From Paratractidigestivibacter sp963591565 (GTDB lineage: Bacteria > Actinomycetota > Coriobacteriia > Coriobacteriales > Atopobiaceae): a stretch of DNA of 7,949 bases. The notes below the pieces were generated by a model. The model saw only the letters and a program-made list of their open reading frames with translations. It was not told the origin of the DNA and made no database searches. The position numbers were made by a program, and so were the translations under genes. Location of the stretch: assembly GCA_963591565.1 (NCBI GenBank), contig CAVAUD010000094.1:1-7949 (forward strand). The letters are read 5' to 3'. Positions 1-5,439 of the stretch are shown piece after piece; the stretch's first letter is position 1, and the number at the start of each line of letters is the position of its first letter.

Positions 1-101
1 AGCACGACGACGGCACCGGCACCAACGAGCGCAAGAAGAAGGACTCCTTCTACGCCTACCAGCGCATCATTAAGTCGAACGGCGCCGAGGGCCTGGAGTA
101 A
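1..101 (+). CDS. 6-phospho-beta-glucosidase (GH1 family), C-terminal end only
   Basis: Only the last 32 codons are in the window, in the frame starting at base 3 and ending at TAA 99-101. The peptide runs HDDGTGTNERKKKDSF, then YAYQRIIKSNGAEGLE. This resembles the end of GH1 phospho-glucosidases such as E. coli BglA, where a D-x-G-x-GT stretch is followed by an R-x-x-KKSF-x-WY-x-x-VI-x-x-NG ending. These enzymes act in the cytoplasm and hydrolyse beta-glucoside 6-phosphates delivered by a PTS into glucose 6-phosphate and an aglycone or glucose. The beta-glucoside PTS and LicT-type regulator downstream fit this role well. The catalytic Glu residues lie upstream of the window, so activity cannot be judged. 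Its stop is followed by a terminator hairpin. Confidence 0.78.
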   Translation, partial: HDDGTGTNERKKKDSFYAYQRIIKSNGAEGLE

Positions 102-144
102 GGGCTTCTCGCCAGAACGCCAGAACCATAGATTTCCGCACCTC

Positions 145-175
145 AAGGCGGCCGGCTTCGGCTGGGCCGCCTTTT
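145..175 (+). terminator. Intrinsic terminator after the GH1 gene
   Basis: Perfect 9-bp inverted repeat AAGGCGGCC (145-153) and GGCCGCCTT (165-173) around an 11-base loop containing TTCG, followed by a short T run (TTTT at 172-175, partly in the stem). It lies between the GH1 stop and the HAD start. I see no clear promoter between the hairpin and the HAD gene, so the HAD gene may depend on partial read-through. Confidence 0.75.
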
Positions 176-206
176 CTCTACCCAACCTCACGGATCGGAG
201 CCAACA

Positions 207-1046
207 ATGAGCGACAAGAAGATCCTCTTCCTCGACGTGGACGGCACCATCACGAACTACGACAACCAGATCCCCGAGTCGGCCAAGCGCGCCATCCGCG
301 CCGCCCGCGCCAACGGGCACCGCGTCTATATGTGCACCGGCCGCAGCAAGGCCGAGAACCCGCCCGAGCTCACCCAGATCGGCTTCGACGGCATGATCGG
401 CGGCAACGGCTCCTACGTCGAGTCGGACGGCGAGGTCGTCATGCACCAGCTCATCACGGCCGAGCAGTGCCGCCACATCGTCGACTGGCTCCACGGCCGC
501 GGCCTCGAGTTCTACCTGGAGTCCAACAACGGCCTGTTTGCCAGCGAGAACTTCCGCGAGGCCGCCCGCCCCGTCCTTCGCGTCTACGCCGACCGCAAGG
601 GCGCGCCCAACGCCTACGAGCTCGAGACCGACGACGTCATGCACGGCATGGTCTACGGCGCCGACCTCTACCGCGACGACCTCAACAAGGTGAGCTTCAT
701 CCTGAGCTCCTACCAGGACCACCTCGACTCCGTCGCCGAGTTCCCCGACCTCGAGTGCCACACCTGGGGCGGCGCCGGCGAGACGGCCCTCTTTGGCGAC
801 ATGGGCGTCAAGGGCATCGACAAGGCCCACGCCGTCCACGTCCTTCTCGACCACCTGGGCGCCAGCATCAACGACACCGTGGCCTTCGGCGACGCGAAGA
901 TCGACATCCCGATGTTCGAGTGCTGCGCGGCCTCTGTCTGCATGGGTTCCGGCGGAGAAGAGGCCAAGGCGGCGGCCGGCTGGGTCACCACCGCGGTCGA
1001 CGACGACGGCCTCTGGAACGCCTTCGCCCATCTCGGCCTGATCTAG
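207..1046 (+). CDS. Cof-type HAD-IIB family phosphatase
   Basis: A 279-residue cytoplasmic haloacid dehalogenase-type phosphohydrolase; family members dephosphorylate sugar phosphates and related metabolites using Mg2+ and an aspartyl-phosphate intermediate. All four HAD motifs are visible: motif I DVDGT with nucleophile Asp10 and acid/base Asp12; motif II CTGRS with Thr44; a motif III Lys, most likely Lys206 in GIDKAHAV; and motif IV GDAKIDIPM with Asp229 and Asp233. The long insert between motifs II and III is the C2-type cap of the Cof subfamily, and the length is normal for it (about 260-290). The ATG at 207 follows GGAG at 197-200 with 6-base spacing. It sits between the GH1 gene and the licT leader, which suggests work on a sugar phosphate of the beta-glucoside pathway. 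The true substrate cannot be read from sequence, as this family is promiscuous. Confidence 0.9.
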   Translation: MSDKKILFLDVDGTITNYDNQIPESAKRAIRAARANGHRVYMCTGRSKAENPPELTQIGFDGMIGGNGSYVESDGEVVMHQLITAEQCRHIVDWLHGRGLEFYLESNNGLFASENFREAARPVLRVYADRKGAPNAYELETDDVMHGMVYGADLYRDDLNKVSFILSSYQDHLDSVAEFPDLECHTWGGAGETALFGDMGVKGIDKAHAVHVLLDHLGASINDTVAFGDAKIDIPMFECCAASVCMGSGGEEAKAAAGWVTTAVDDDGLWNAFAHLGLI

Positions 1047-1092
1047 GCCCCGCGCCGGCAACGGCAGCCACACCCACGCCGCCAACCAATCT

Positions 1093-1134
1093 ACCGTTCG
1101 CCGGTGAGCACGCTACCGCTCACCGGCGAACGGT
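1093..1134 (+). terminator. 17-bp perfect inverted repeat, likely terminator of the HAD gene
   Basis: ACCGTTCGCCGGTGAGC (1093-1109) and its exact reverse complement (1118-1134) flank an 8-base loop, ACGCTACC. It lies about 45 bases after the HAD stop and just before the licT leader. The flank is TCTCTA, not a clean T run, so it is atypical as an intrinsic terminator. It would insulate the licT leader from upstream transcription, or act as an mRNA 3' end. A protein-binding operator is possible but less likely, given the long uninterrupted arms. Confidence 0.55.
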
Positions 1135-1162
1135 TCTCTAAAACCCCACGTTTCCCTACAGT
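1134..1162 (+). promoter_or_regulatory. Tentative promoter of the licT-PTS operon
   Basis: The best placed -10-like hexamer is TACAGT at 1157-1162, which keeps T1, A2, A4 and T6 of TATAAT. The -35 region at 17-base spacing is TTCTCT (1134-1139), a poor match. The start would be near 1169, only a few bases before the RAT at 1172, which is where a leader RAT is expected. The placement supports the call more than the hexamers do. Confidence 0.25.
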
Positions 1163-1171
1163 AGTCGTGCA

Positions 1172-1205
1172 GCGAGTTTGTTACTCTCCGGGAGGCATCA
1201 CTTGC
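1172..1205 (+). promoter_or_regulatory. Ribonucleic antiterminator (RAT), LicT/BglG-type RNA target
   Basis: The segment contains the RAT core TTGTTACT (1178-1185), then AGGCATCAC (1193-1201), in the spacing of known RATs such as those of B. subtilis sacB/bglP and E. coli bgl. A lower stem forms between GCGAGT (1172-1177) and ACTTGC (1200-1205), with one G-U pair. An upper stem forms between CTC (1184-1186) and GAG (1192-1194), replacing the usual CTG/CAG with a compensated pair. The two internal loops hold TTGTTA and GCATC, which match the positions contacted by the CAT RNA-binding domain in known family members. LicT bound here would stabilise this fold and block the overlapping terminator. 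It lies directly upstream of the licT-type gene, as in the autoregulated E. coli bgl operon. Confidence 0.85.
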
Positions 1206-1260
1206 GCAGGGAAAGTCGTTTATAGTAACCACTCTGCGCCAAAGCCACGGGGAGTTTTTT
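1183..1260 (+). terminator. Leader terminator overlapping both the RAT and the licT ribosome-binding site
   Basis: ACTCTCCG (1183-1190) inside the RAT can pair with CGGGGAGT (1248-1255), an 8-bp stem with one U-G wobble, and six T follow at 1255-1260. GGC (1194-1196) with GCC (1244-1246) could extend the stem, and GCGCAG (1204-1209) with CTGCGC (1234-1239) makes an inner hairpin in the long loop. The 5' arm uses the bases that form the RAT upper stem, so the two folds exclude each other, as expected for attenuation. The 3' arm also contains GGGGAG (1249-1254), the Shine-Dalgarno of the gene starting at 1262. Confidence 0.7.
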
Positions 1261-1261
1261 C

Positions 1262-2113
1262 ATGCTTATCCTTAAGAAGATCAACAACAACGTCGCGCTT
1301 GCGTGCTCCGACGCAGGCGACGAGGTCGTTGTCTTCGGAAAGGGCGTCGGCTTTCCCTCCATGCCTTACGAGCTCGAGGACCTCTCGGTCATCGAGAAGA
1401 CCTTCGTGAGCGACGGCGGCAACACGCCGGACGCCCTCTCCACCGTCAGCGACGAGGTGCTGCGCGCGGCCTCCGACATCAACGACCTTGCCCGCGCCAA
1501 CCTTGGCTGCAAGATCGCCGCGAGCCTGCCGTTTCTTCTCGCCGACCACCTGCAGTTCGCGGTGGACCGCACCCGCGACGGCATCGTGATCGAGAACCCC
1601 CTGGCCACAGACGTCGCCCGCGTCTACCAGCGCGAGTACGAGCTCGGCGTCCAGGGCCTCGCCATCGTGCAGGACCACACCGGCGTCCTTCTCCCCGAGG
1701 GCGAGGCGGCCTCGATCGCCCTTCACCTCGTGAACTCCGACCTGGGCACCGCGGCTCCGCCGAAGAACATCGACGAGCTGATGCGCACCACGAAGACCCT
1801 CGAGGAGATCATCGAGGTCGTCGAGGAGCAGGTCGGCTTCGAGCTCGACCGCACCTGCTACGCCTACGTGCGCTTCGTCACGCACACGCGCTACCTCATC
1901 CGCCGCCTCATGAAAGGCGCGTCCGTCCAGTCGGCGAACCTGTCGCTGTTTCACCAGGCGGCGCGCGACTTTCCCGAGACGTACAGGATCGCGATGGCGA
2001 TCAACCAGTACCTCGAGCGAAACCGCAACTGGTCGTGCACGGACGAGGAGATGCTCTACCTCATGATGCACTTGAACCAGCTCCAACCACGGGAGAAACC
2101 CACGGGGCAGTAG
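1262..2113 (+). CDS. licT: LicT/BglG family transcriptional antiterminator
   Basis: A 283-residue RNA-binding antiterminator of normal length for the family. Residues 1 to about 55 are the CAT domain, with the typical MxILKKINNNV start (Asn8-Asn10) and VVVFGKGVGF at 22-31. Two PTS regulation domains follow, PRD1 at about 65-170 and PRD2 at about 171-275. All four expected phosphorylatable histidines are present: His96 (ADHLQFA), His155 (ALHLVN), His208 (FVTHTRYL) and His270 (MMHLNQL). In characterised homologues, EII phosphorylates PRD1 when no substrate is imported, which inactivates the protein, while HPr phosphorylates PRD2 to activate it. The protein would bind the RAT at 1172-1205 and let transcription reach its own gene and the PTS genes. 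The ATG follows GGGGAG with 7-base spacing. Confidence 0.95.
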   Translation: MLILKKINNNVALACSDAGDEVVVFGKGVGFPSMPYELEDLSVIEKTFVSDGGNTPDALSTVSDEVLRAASDINDLARANLGCKIAASLPFLLADHLQFAVDRTRDGIVIENPLATDVARVYQREYELGVQGLAIVQDHTGVLLPEGEAASIALHLVNSDLGTAAPPKNIDELMRTTKTLEEIIEVVEEQVGFELDRTCYAYVRFVTHTRYLIRRLMKGASVQSANLSLFHQAARDFPETYRIAMAINQYLERNRNWSCTDEEMLYLMMHLNQLQPREKPTGQ

Positions 2114-2165
2114 GCTCTCGCGTCCCTTCTCGCAAGCACCCCACAACCCAATTCGTTGTCTTTGT

Positions 2166-2195
2166 CGCCGGCCCACCAGGGCCCGGTGCCCGGCG
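2166..2195 (+). other. GC-rich hairpin in the licT-EIIBC gap
   Basis: CGCCGG (2166-2171) pairs with CCGGCG (2190-2195), and CACC (2174-2177) with GGTG (2185-2188), across a small internal loop. No T run follows, so termination is unlikely. The 139-base gap also has a 10-base tandem repeat (AGCACCACAG and AGCACCACAA, 2219-2238) just before the EIIBC ribosome-binding site. I see no second RAT in this gap. An mRNA processing or stability element is possible. Confidence 0.4.
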
Positions 2196-2252
2196 ATCGC
2201 ATGGCATATCTGGCATCAAGCACCACAGAGCACCACAAGGAAAGGAAGAAAC

Positions 2253-3695
2253 ATGGCTGGTAAGTACGACGAGCTCGCCTCCAAGATCGTGGATCTGGTC
2301 GGCGGCCCGAGCAACGTCAACTCCGTCGCCCACTGCATCACCCGCGTCCGCTTCAAGCTCAAGGACGAGGCCAAGGCAAACGACGACGCGATCGCCGAGC
2401 TGCCCGAGGTCATCAAGGTCATGCACGCCAACGGCCAGTACCAGGTCGTCGTCGGCAACATCGTCGAGGACGTCTACGACGCCGTTCTCGCCGCCGGCAA
2501 GTTCACCGACGGCGGCTCCGTCGACGAGGACGAGGAGAGCGACAAGCCCAAGGGCCCGCTCGACGTCATCATCGACCTTATCTCCGGCATCTTCTCGCCC
2601 ATCCTGGGCACCTTCTGCGCCGCCGGCATCGTGAAGGGCCTTCTCGCCCTCGCCACCTTCCTGTGGCCCGACTTCGCCAACAACGGCGCCTACACCACGC
2701 TCTACACCGTCGCCGACGGCATGTTCTACTTCCTGCCCGTCGTTCTTGGCTACACCGCGGCCAAGAAGTTCAAGATGAGCGAGTTCAACGGTATGGCCAT
2801 CGCGTTTGCCCTGGTCTACCCCACCATGGTCGCGCTTACCTCCGGTGAGGTCCTGGGCAGCGTCACCCTGCCCGTCCTCGGCACCTTCTCGTGGTACGCC
2901 GACTTCCTGGGGATCCCCATCATCATGCCCGCCGCCGGCTACACCAGCTCGGTCATCCCCATCCTTCTGATGGTCTGGCTCGCCTCCAAGCTCGAGGCCT
3001 GGGTCAAGACCTGGATGCCCGCCTCGATGAAGCTCTTCTTCGTGCCCCTGATCACCGTGACCGTCTCGGTCGTCTTGGGCTACCTGGTCATCGGCCCCGT
3101 CGCCACCGTGATCAACAACCTGCTCGCCGCCTTCTTCGAGCTCCTCTTTGGCCTGCCCGTCGTCGGCTCCATCCTGGGCTGCGCCATCGTCGGCGGCTTC
3201 TGGATGTGCCTGGTCATCTTTGGCTTCCACTGGTCGCTCGTGCCGCTGGGCATCCTTAACCTCACGACCCTTGGCCACGACTTCATCCTCGGCTCCATCA
3301 TCGGCCACTCCTTCGCCCTGGGCGCCGCGCTCTTCGCCATGTACCTCAAGAACAAGGATGAGAAGTTCCGCGGCATCGCCCTGCCGGCCATGATCTCCGC
3401 CTTCTTCTTCGGCGTCACCGAGCCCGCCATCTACGGCATTGCCCTGCCCGAGAAGAAGCCCTTCATCATCGCCTGCATCGGCTCCGCGGTGAGCGGCCTG
3501 ATCATCGGCGCCACCAACTGCTGCCTGTACATCTCTGGCGGCCTGGGCGTCTTCAACTGGCTGTCCTTCATCGACCCCGCCGAGGGCGGCACCGGCGTCA
3601 CCAACATGGTCATCGCCATCATCGCCTCGCTTGTTGGCGCCGCCGTCGCGTTCGTCATCGAATTCGTGACCTACAAGGCCCCGGAACAGAACTAA
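2253..3695 (+). CDS. PTS beta-glucoside-type transporter, EIIBC component
   Basis: A 480-residue inner-membrane sugar permease that imports its sugar and phosphorylates it on entry. Residues 1 to about 85 are the EIIB domain, with the phosphorylated Cys28 in HCITRVRFKL. An acidic linker (DEDEESDKPK, about 91-100) leads to the EIIC domain, about 105-475, which has around ten hydrophobic segments. EIIC marks include FGFHWSLVPLGILN with His326 and the sugar-site motif GVTEPAIYGIALPEKKP at 387-403. These match the glucose/beta-glucoside superfamily, BglF/BglP branch. Those proteins usually carry EIIA fused at the C terminus (about 610-630 residues); here the protein stops before it and EIIA is a separate gene. 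The ATG follows AAGGAAG (2242-2248). Substrate is inferred from the LicT and GH1 neighbours; cellobiose, arbutin or salicin are candidates. It would also be the kinase that silences LicT. Confidence 0.93.
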   Translation: MAGKYDELASKIVDLVGGPSNVNSVAHCITRVRFKLKDEAKANDDAIAELPEVIKVMHANGQYQVVVGNIVEDVYDAVLAAGKFTDGGSVDEDEESDKPKGPLDVIIDLISGIFSPILGTFCAAGIVKGLLALATFLWPDFANNGAYTTLYTVADGMFYFLPVVLGYTAAKKFKMSEFNGMAIAFALVYPTMVALTSGEVLGSVTLPVLGTFSWYADFLGIPIIMPAAGYTSSVIPILLMVWLASKLEAWVKTWMPASMKLFFVPLITVTVSVVLGYLVIGPVATVINNLLAAFFELLFGLPVVGSILGCAIVGGFWMCLVIFGFHWSLVPLGILNLTTLGHDFILGSIIGHSFALGAALFAMYLKNKDEKFRGIALPAMISAFFFGVTEPAIYGIALPEKKPFIIACIGSAVSGLIIGATNCCLYISGGLGVFNWLSFIDPAEGGTGVTNMVIAIIASLVGAAVAFVIEFVTYKAPEQN

Positions 3696-3716
3696 AATAC
3701 GTACACGCACGTCTGT

Positions 3717-3758
3717 GCGGGCCGGGAAGCCAAGGGGGCTTCTCGGCCCGCCCGTTTT
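3717..3758 (+). terminator. Strong hairpin with T run between EIIBC and EIIA
   Basis: A 15-bp stem with one G-U pair joins 3717-3731 (GCGGGCCGGGAAGCC) to 3737-3751 (GGCTTCTCGGCCCGC), around a loop AAGGG, followed by CCG and TTTT (3755-3758). It has the form of an intrinsic terminator but lies inside the operon, immediately before the EIIA ribosome-binding site. It may lower EIIA read-through or protect the EIIBC mRNA end. A small hairpin CGCAC (3706-3710)/GTGCG (3715-3719) shares bases with its 5' arm. Confidence 0.75.
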
Positions 3759-3774
3759 CCAAAAGGAGAAAGAC

Positions 3775-4305
3775 ATGGGACTTTTCGACGCATTCAAGAA
3801 GAAGGCGGCTCCCGCCCCCGCAGCTCCCGCACCTGTTGAGGCCCAGGAGGCCGCCGGTGTCCTCTGCGCGCCCGTGAGCGGCCGCGCCATCAAGATGACC
3901 GACGTTCCCGATCCGGTCTTTGGCGGCGAGATGATGGGCAAGGGCTGCGCCGTCTACCCCGACGCCGACGTCGTCTATGCCCCCGTCTCCGGCACCGTAA
4001 GCGTGCTCATGCCCCACGCCGTGGGCATCAACACCGCCGACGGCGTCGAGGTCCTCTGCCACGTGGGCGTCGACACCGTTGACATGAACGGCGACGGCTT
4101 CACCAGCCTCGTTGCCCAGGGCGACGCCGTCAAGGCCGGCCAGCCCTGCATCAAGATCGACCGCAAGAAGATCGCCGACGCCGGCCACCCCGACTGCGTC
4201 GTCCTGATCGTCACCAACACGGCCGATTACGCCGCCGTCGACATGCTCGTCGACGCCGAGGCCACCGTCTCTGCCGGCCAGGCCGTGGTGAAGGTCACCA
4301 AGTAG
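3775..4305 (+). CDS. PTS glucose-family EIIA component (Crr-like)
   Basis: A 176-residue cytoplasmic phosphocarrier that takes phosphate from HPr and passes it to the EIIB domain. The active His96 lies in LCHVGVDTVDM and the partner His81 in MPHAVGI, with the same 15-residue spacing as His75/His90 of E. coli EIIA-Glc. The beta-sheet core covers about 30-174, with GVLCAPVSGRAI at its start. Residues 1-10, MGLFDAFKKK, closely match the membrane-associating amphipathic N terminus of E. coli EIIA-Glc (MGLFDKLKSL). An Ala/Pro linker (AAPAPAAPAP, 11-20) follows. The start at 3775 is chosen for AAAAGGAGAA at 3761-3770; an in-frame upstream ATG would lie at the foot of the hairpin with no good ribosome site. 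It most likely serves the EIIBC upstream, but could serve other permeases too. Confidence 0.93.
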   Translation: MGLFDAFKKKAAPAPAAPAPVEAQEAAGVLCAPVSGRAIKMTDVPDPVFGGEMMGKGCAVYPDADVVYAPVSGTVSVLMPHAVGINTADGVEVLCHVGVDTVDMNGDGFTSLVAQGDAVKAGQPCIKIDRKKIADAGHPDCVVLIVTNTADYAAVDMLVDAEATVSAGQAVVKVTK

Positions 4306-4316
4306 CACGCTGGTTG

Positions 4317-4330
4317 GTACAACGTTGTAC
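4317..4330. promoter_or_regulatory. Perfect 14-bp palindrome, possible operator
   Basis: GTACAACGTTGTAC is a perfect palindrome 11 bases after the EIIA stop and just before the terminator. It has the form of a binding site for a dimeric regulator, but no promoter is visible beside it, and it could simply be part of the 3' untranslated structure. Confidence 0.3.
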
Positions 4331-4333
4331 GCG

Positions 4334-4366
4334 AGAAGGGCGTCGGGATTCCGGCGCCCTTCTTTT
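4334..4366 (+). terminator. Intrinsic terminator of the PTS operon
   Basis: A 13-bp stem pairs 4334-4346 (AGAAGGGCGTCGG) with 4351-4363 (CCGGCGCCCTTCT), with one U-G pair, loop GATT, and TTTT at 4363-4366. It lies 28 bases after the EIIA stop and marks the end of the plus-strand operon. Confidence 0.88.
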
Positions 4367-4384
4367 GTGTGGCGAGAGGGGCGC

Positions 4385-4453
4385 GGCGGGCTGGCGTCGA
4401 GCGGCCTCGGGGTGGCCTGAGCGGCCCGAGCAGCCAGGCCGACCCGGCCCGCC
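4385..4453 (-). terminator. Long GC-rich inverted repeat next to the rpiR stop
   Basis: GGCGGGCTGGCGTCG (4385-4399) pairs with CGACCCGGCCCGCC (4440-4453), with one wobble and one bulged base. The outer end abuts the stop codon of the minus-strand RpiR gene. The 40 bases between the arms are GC-rich and can fold further. There is no T run on the minus strand, so termination is a guess from position. Confidence 0.35.
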
Positions 4454-5311
4454 CTACTCCCCCAGCCCCGGCTTCTGCACAAACGGCAGCGTCTGCCGGA
4501 TGAACTCCATGCTCGCGTCGTAATCGGCCGAGACGACGCAGCCGTACAGCACGTCCAGCACGTACTGCACCGAGATGTGCGAGGCGAACTGCGTGATGCG
4601 GTGCTTGGTCGACTCCGAGTCGCCTACCAGCAGATACGCCGCCAGGCCCGGGTTTCTCCGCTGCGCCGCCGCCGTGCCGATCAAGATGATGGGCACTTCT
4701 CGCCGAGAAAGGACGGGCAGGAGCTGCTGCGCGAACATCGTGACGCCCGAGTACGAGATGTAGATCGCGACGTGGCCGGCATCGCTCGAAAGCGCCGTGC
4801 GGACCTTGCGCTCCTGGCTCTCGTGGCAGGTCGCCGGCCGGCCCACGGAAAGCAGGCGGTCGACGAACATCTGGGCCGGGTAGAGGTTGTGCGACTCGGT
4901 GTAGATGTCGACCTCGCTGGCGGCGCCGATGAGCTCGGCCGCGCGGGCGAGCTCCTGCGGGTCCAGGACCTCGAGGGTCTCCTCGATGGCGCCCGCGTAG
5001 AGGGACTTCAGGCTGGCGGTCACGCGATCGGGGCCCCAACCGGCGTCGAAGGGGAAGTCGAAGTTGACCTCGGGCGCCTCACGGCCACGCTCGGCCGCCC
5101 GTGCGAGGGCGACCTTGAGCTCCTTGTAGCCCTCGAGGCCCAGCTTCTTGCACAGGCGGTGGACCGTCGCGATCGAGGTCGCCGAGGCCCGGGCCAGCTC
5201 CTTGATCGAGGTGTCCTGGATGCGCTCGCCCATCGCCAGGATCGTCCGCGCGAGCTGGGCCTCGGTGGGGGTCAGGGTCTTGTTCTCGCGCAGGCGCCGG
5301 CGTACGTCCAT
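4454..5311 (-). CDS. RpiR family transcriptional regulator (HTH plus SIS domain)
   Basis: A 285-residue DNA-binding regulator. Residues 1 to about 77 form the HTH_6 domain, with the recognition part TSIKELARASATSIATVHRLCKKLGLEGYKELK split over about 35-66. Residues about 115-260 form a sugar isomerase (SIS) domain, with ISYSGVT at 185-191 as the phosphosugar-binding loop. Family members sense sugar phosphates such as GlcNAc-6P or MurNAc-6P and repress or activate sugar genes. The start at 5311 is chosen because GGGGAGG lies just upstream on the minus strand and the protein then begins at the HTH domain; an in-frame start at 5479 would add about 55 unlike residues. The gene is convergent with the PTS operon and divergent from the polysaccharide genes, so its targets are not evident. 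Autoregulation is plausible. Confidence 0.92.
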   Translation of the reverse strand: MDVRRRLRENKTLTPTEAQLARTILAMGERIQDTSIKELARASATSIATVHRLCKKLGLEGYKELKVALARAAERGREAPEVNFDFPFDAGWGPDRVTASLKSLYAGAIEETLEVLDPQELARAAELIGAASEVDIYTESHNLYPAQMFVDRLLSVGRPATCHESQERKVRTALSSDAGHVAIYISYSGVTMFAQQLLPVLSRREVPIILIGTAAAQRRNPGLAAYLLVGDSESTKHRITQFASHISVQYVLDVLYGCVVSADYDASMEFIRQTLPFVQKPGLGE

Positions 5312-5322
5312 GTATCCTCCCC

Positions 5323-5355
5323 GGGTATCAAAAGGTGTCAACGCACAGTATACCC
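5323..5355 (-). promoter_or_regulatory. Candidate rpiR promoter within an inverted repeat
   Basis: On the minus strand, TATACT (5352 to 5347) is a 5/6 match to the -10 box, giving a start near 5340 and a leader of about 29 bases. The -35 is poor (AAGACG at 16-base spacing). GGGTAT (5323-5328) and ATACCC (5350-5355) form an inverted repeat with 21 bases between the arms around the expected start site. This arrangement would suit autoregulation by RpiR. Confidence 0.35.
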
Positions 5356-5439
5356 GCGGGCTTCTCGCCGTCTTATCGAGGAGACGGGCGACGTGCGGGC
5401 CACAGCGGCCGCACCCGGCCCCGCGGGCTTCTCGCCGTC
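5353..5439. repeat. 20-bp direct repeat bracketing a hairpin-rich block
   Basis: CCCGCGGGCTTCTCGCCGTC occurs exactly at 5353-5372 and 5420-5439, starting 67 bases apart. Between and around the copies are hairpins: CCGTCT (5368-5373)/AGACGG (5382-5387), GTGCGG (5393-5398)/CCGCAC (5409-5414) and CGCGGG (5422-5427)/CCCGCG (5440-5445). No open frame of note is seen. It may be a duplication, a paired regulator site or a small structured RNA. Confidence 0.6.

Noticed and set aside
1047..1261. A small gene between HAD and licT (a 101-codon frame runs 1104-1409)
   Set aside because: The frame crosses the inverted repeat and RAT and runs out of frame into licT, with no ribosome site; the region reads as regulatory.
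1303..2634. A 443-codon plus-strand frame overlapping licT and EIIBC
   Set aside because: Arg/Pro-rich out-of-frame translation of two recognised genes, with no domain and no ribosome site.
3715..3774. An earlier in-frame start for EIIA at 3715
   Set aside because: It would place the start at the foot of the 15-bp hairpin with no ribosome site, while 3775 has AAGGAGAA and gives the EIIA-Glc-like N terminus.
2061..3941. A 626-codon minus-strand frame opposite EIIBC
   Set aside because: Low-complexity Asp/Gly/Glu-rich product in antisense to a well-matched PTS permease; a composition shadow.
5317..5341. TTGACA on the minus strand (5341 to 5336) as a -35 for rpiR
   Set aside because: At 17-base spacing the would-be -10 is AGGATA, which is part of the ribosome site next to the ATG, so the transcript would have no usable leader.
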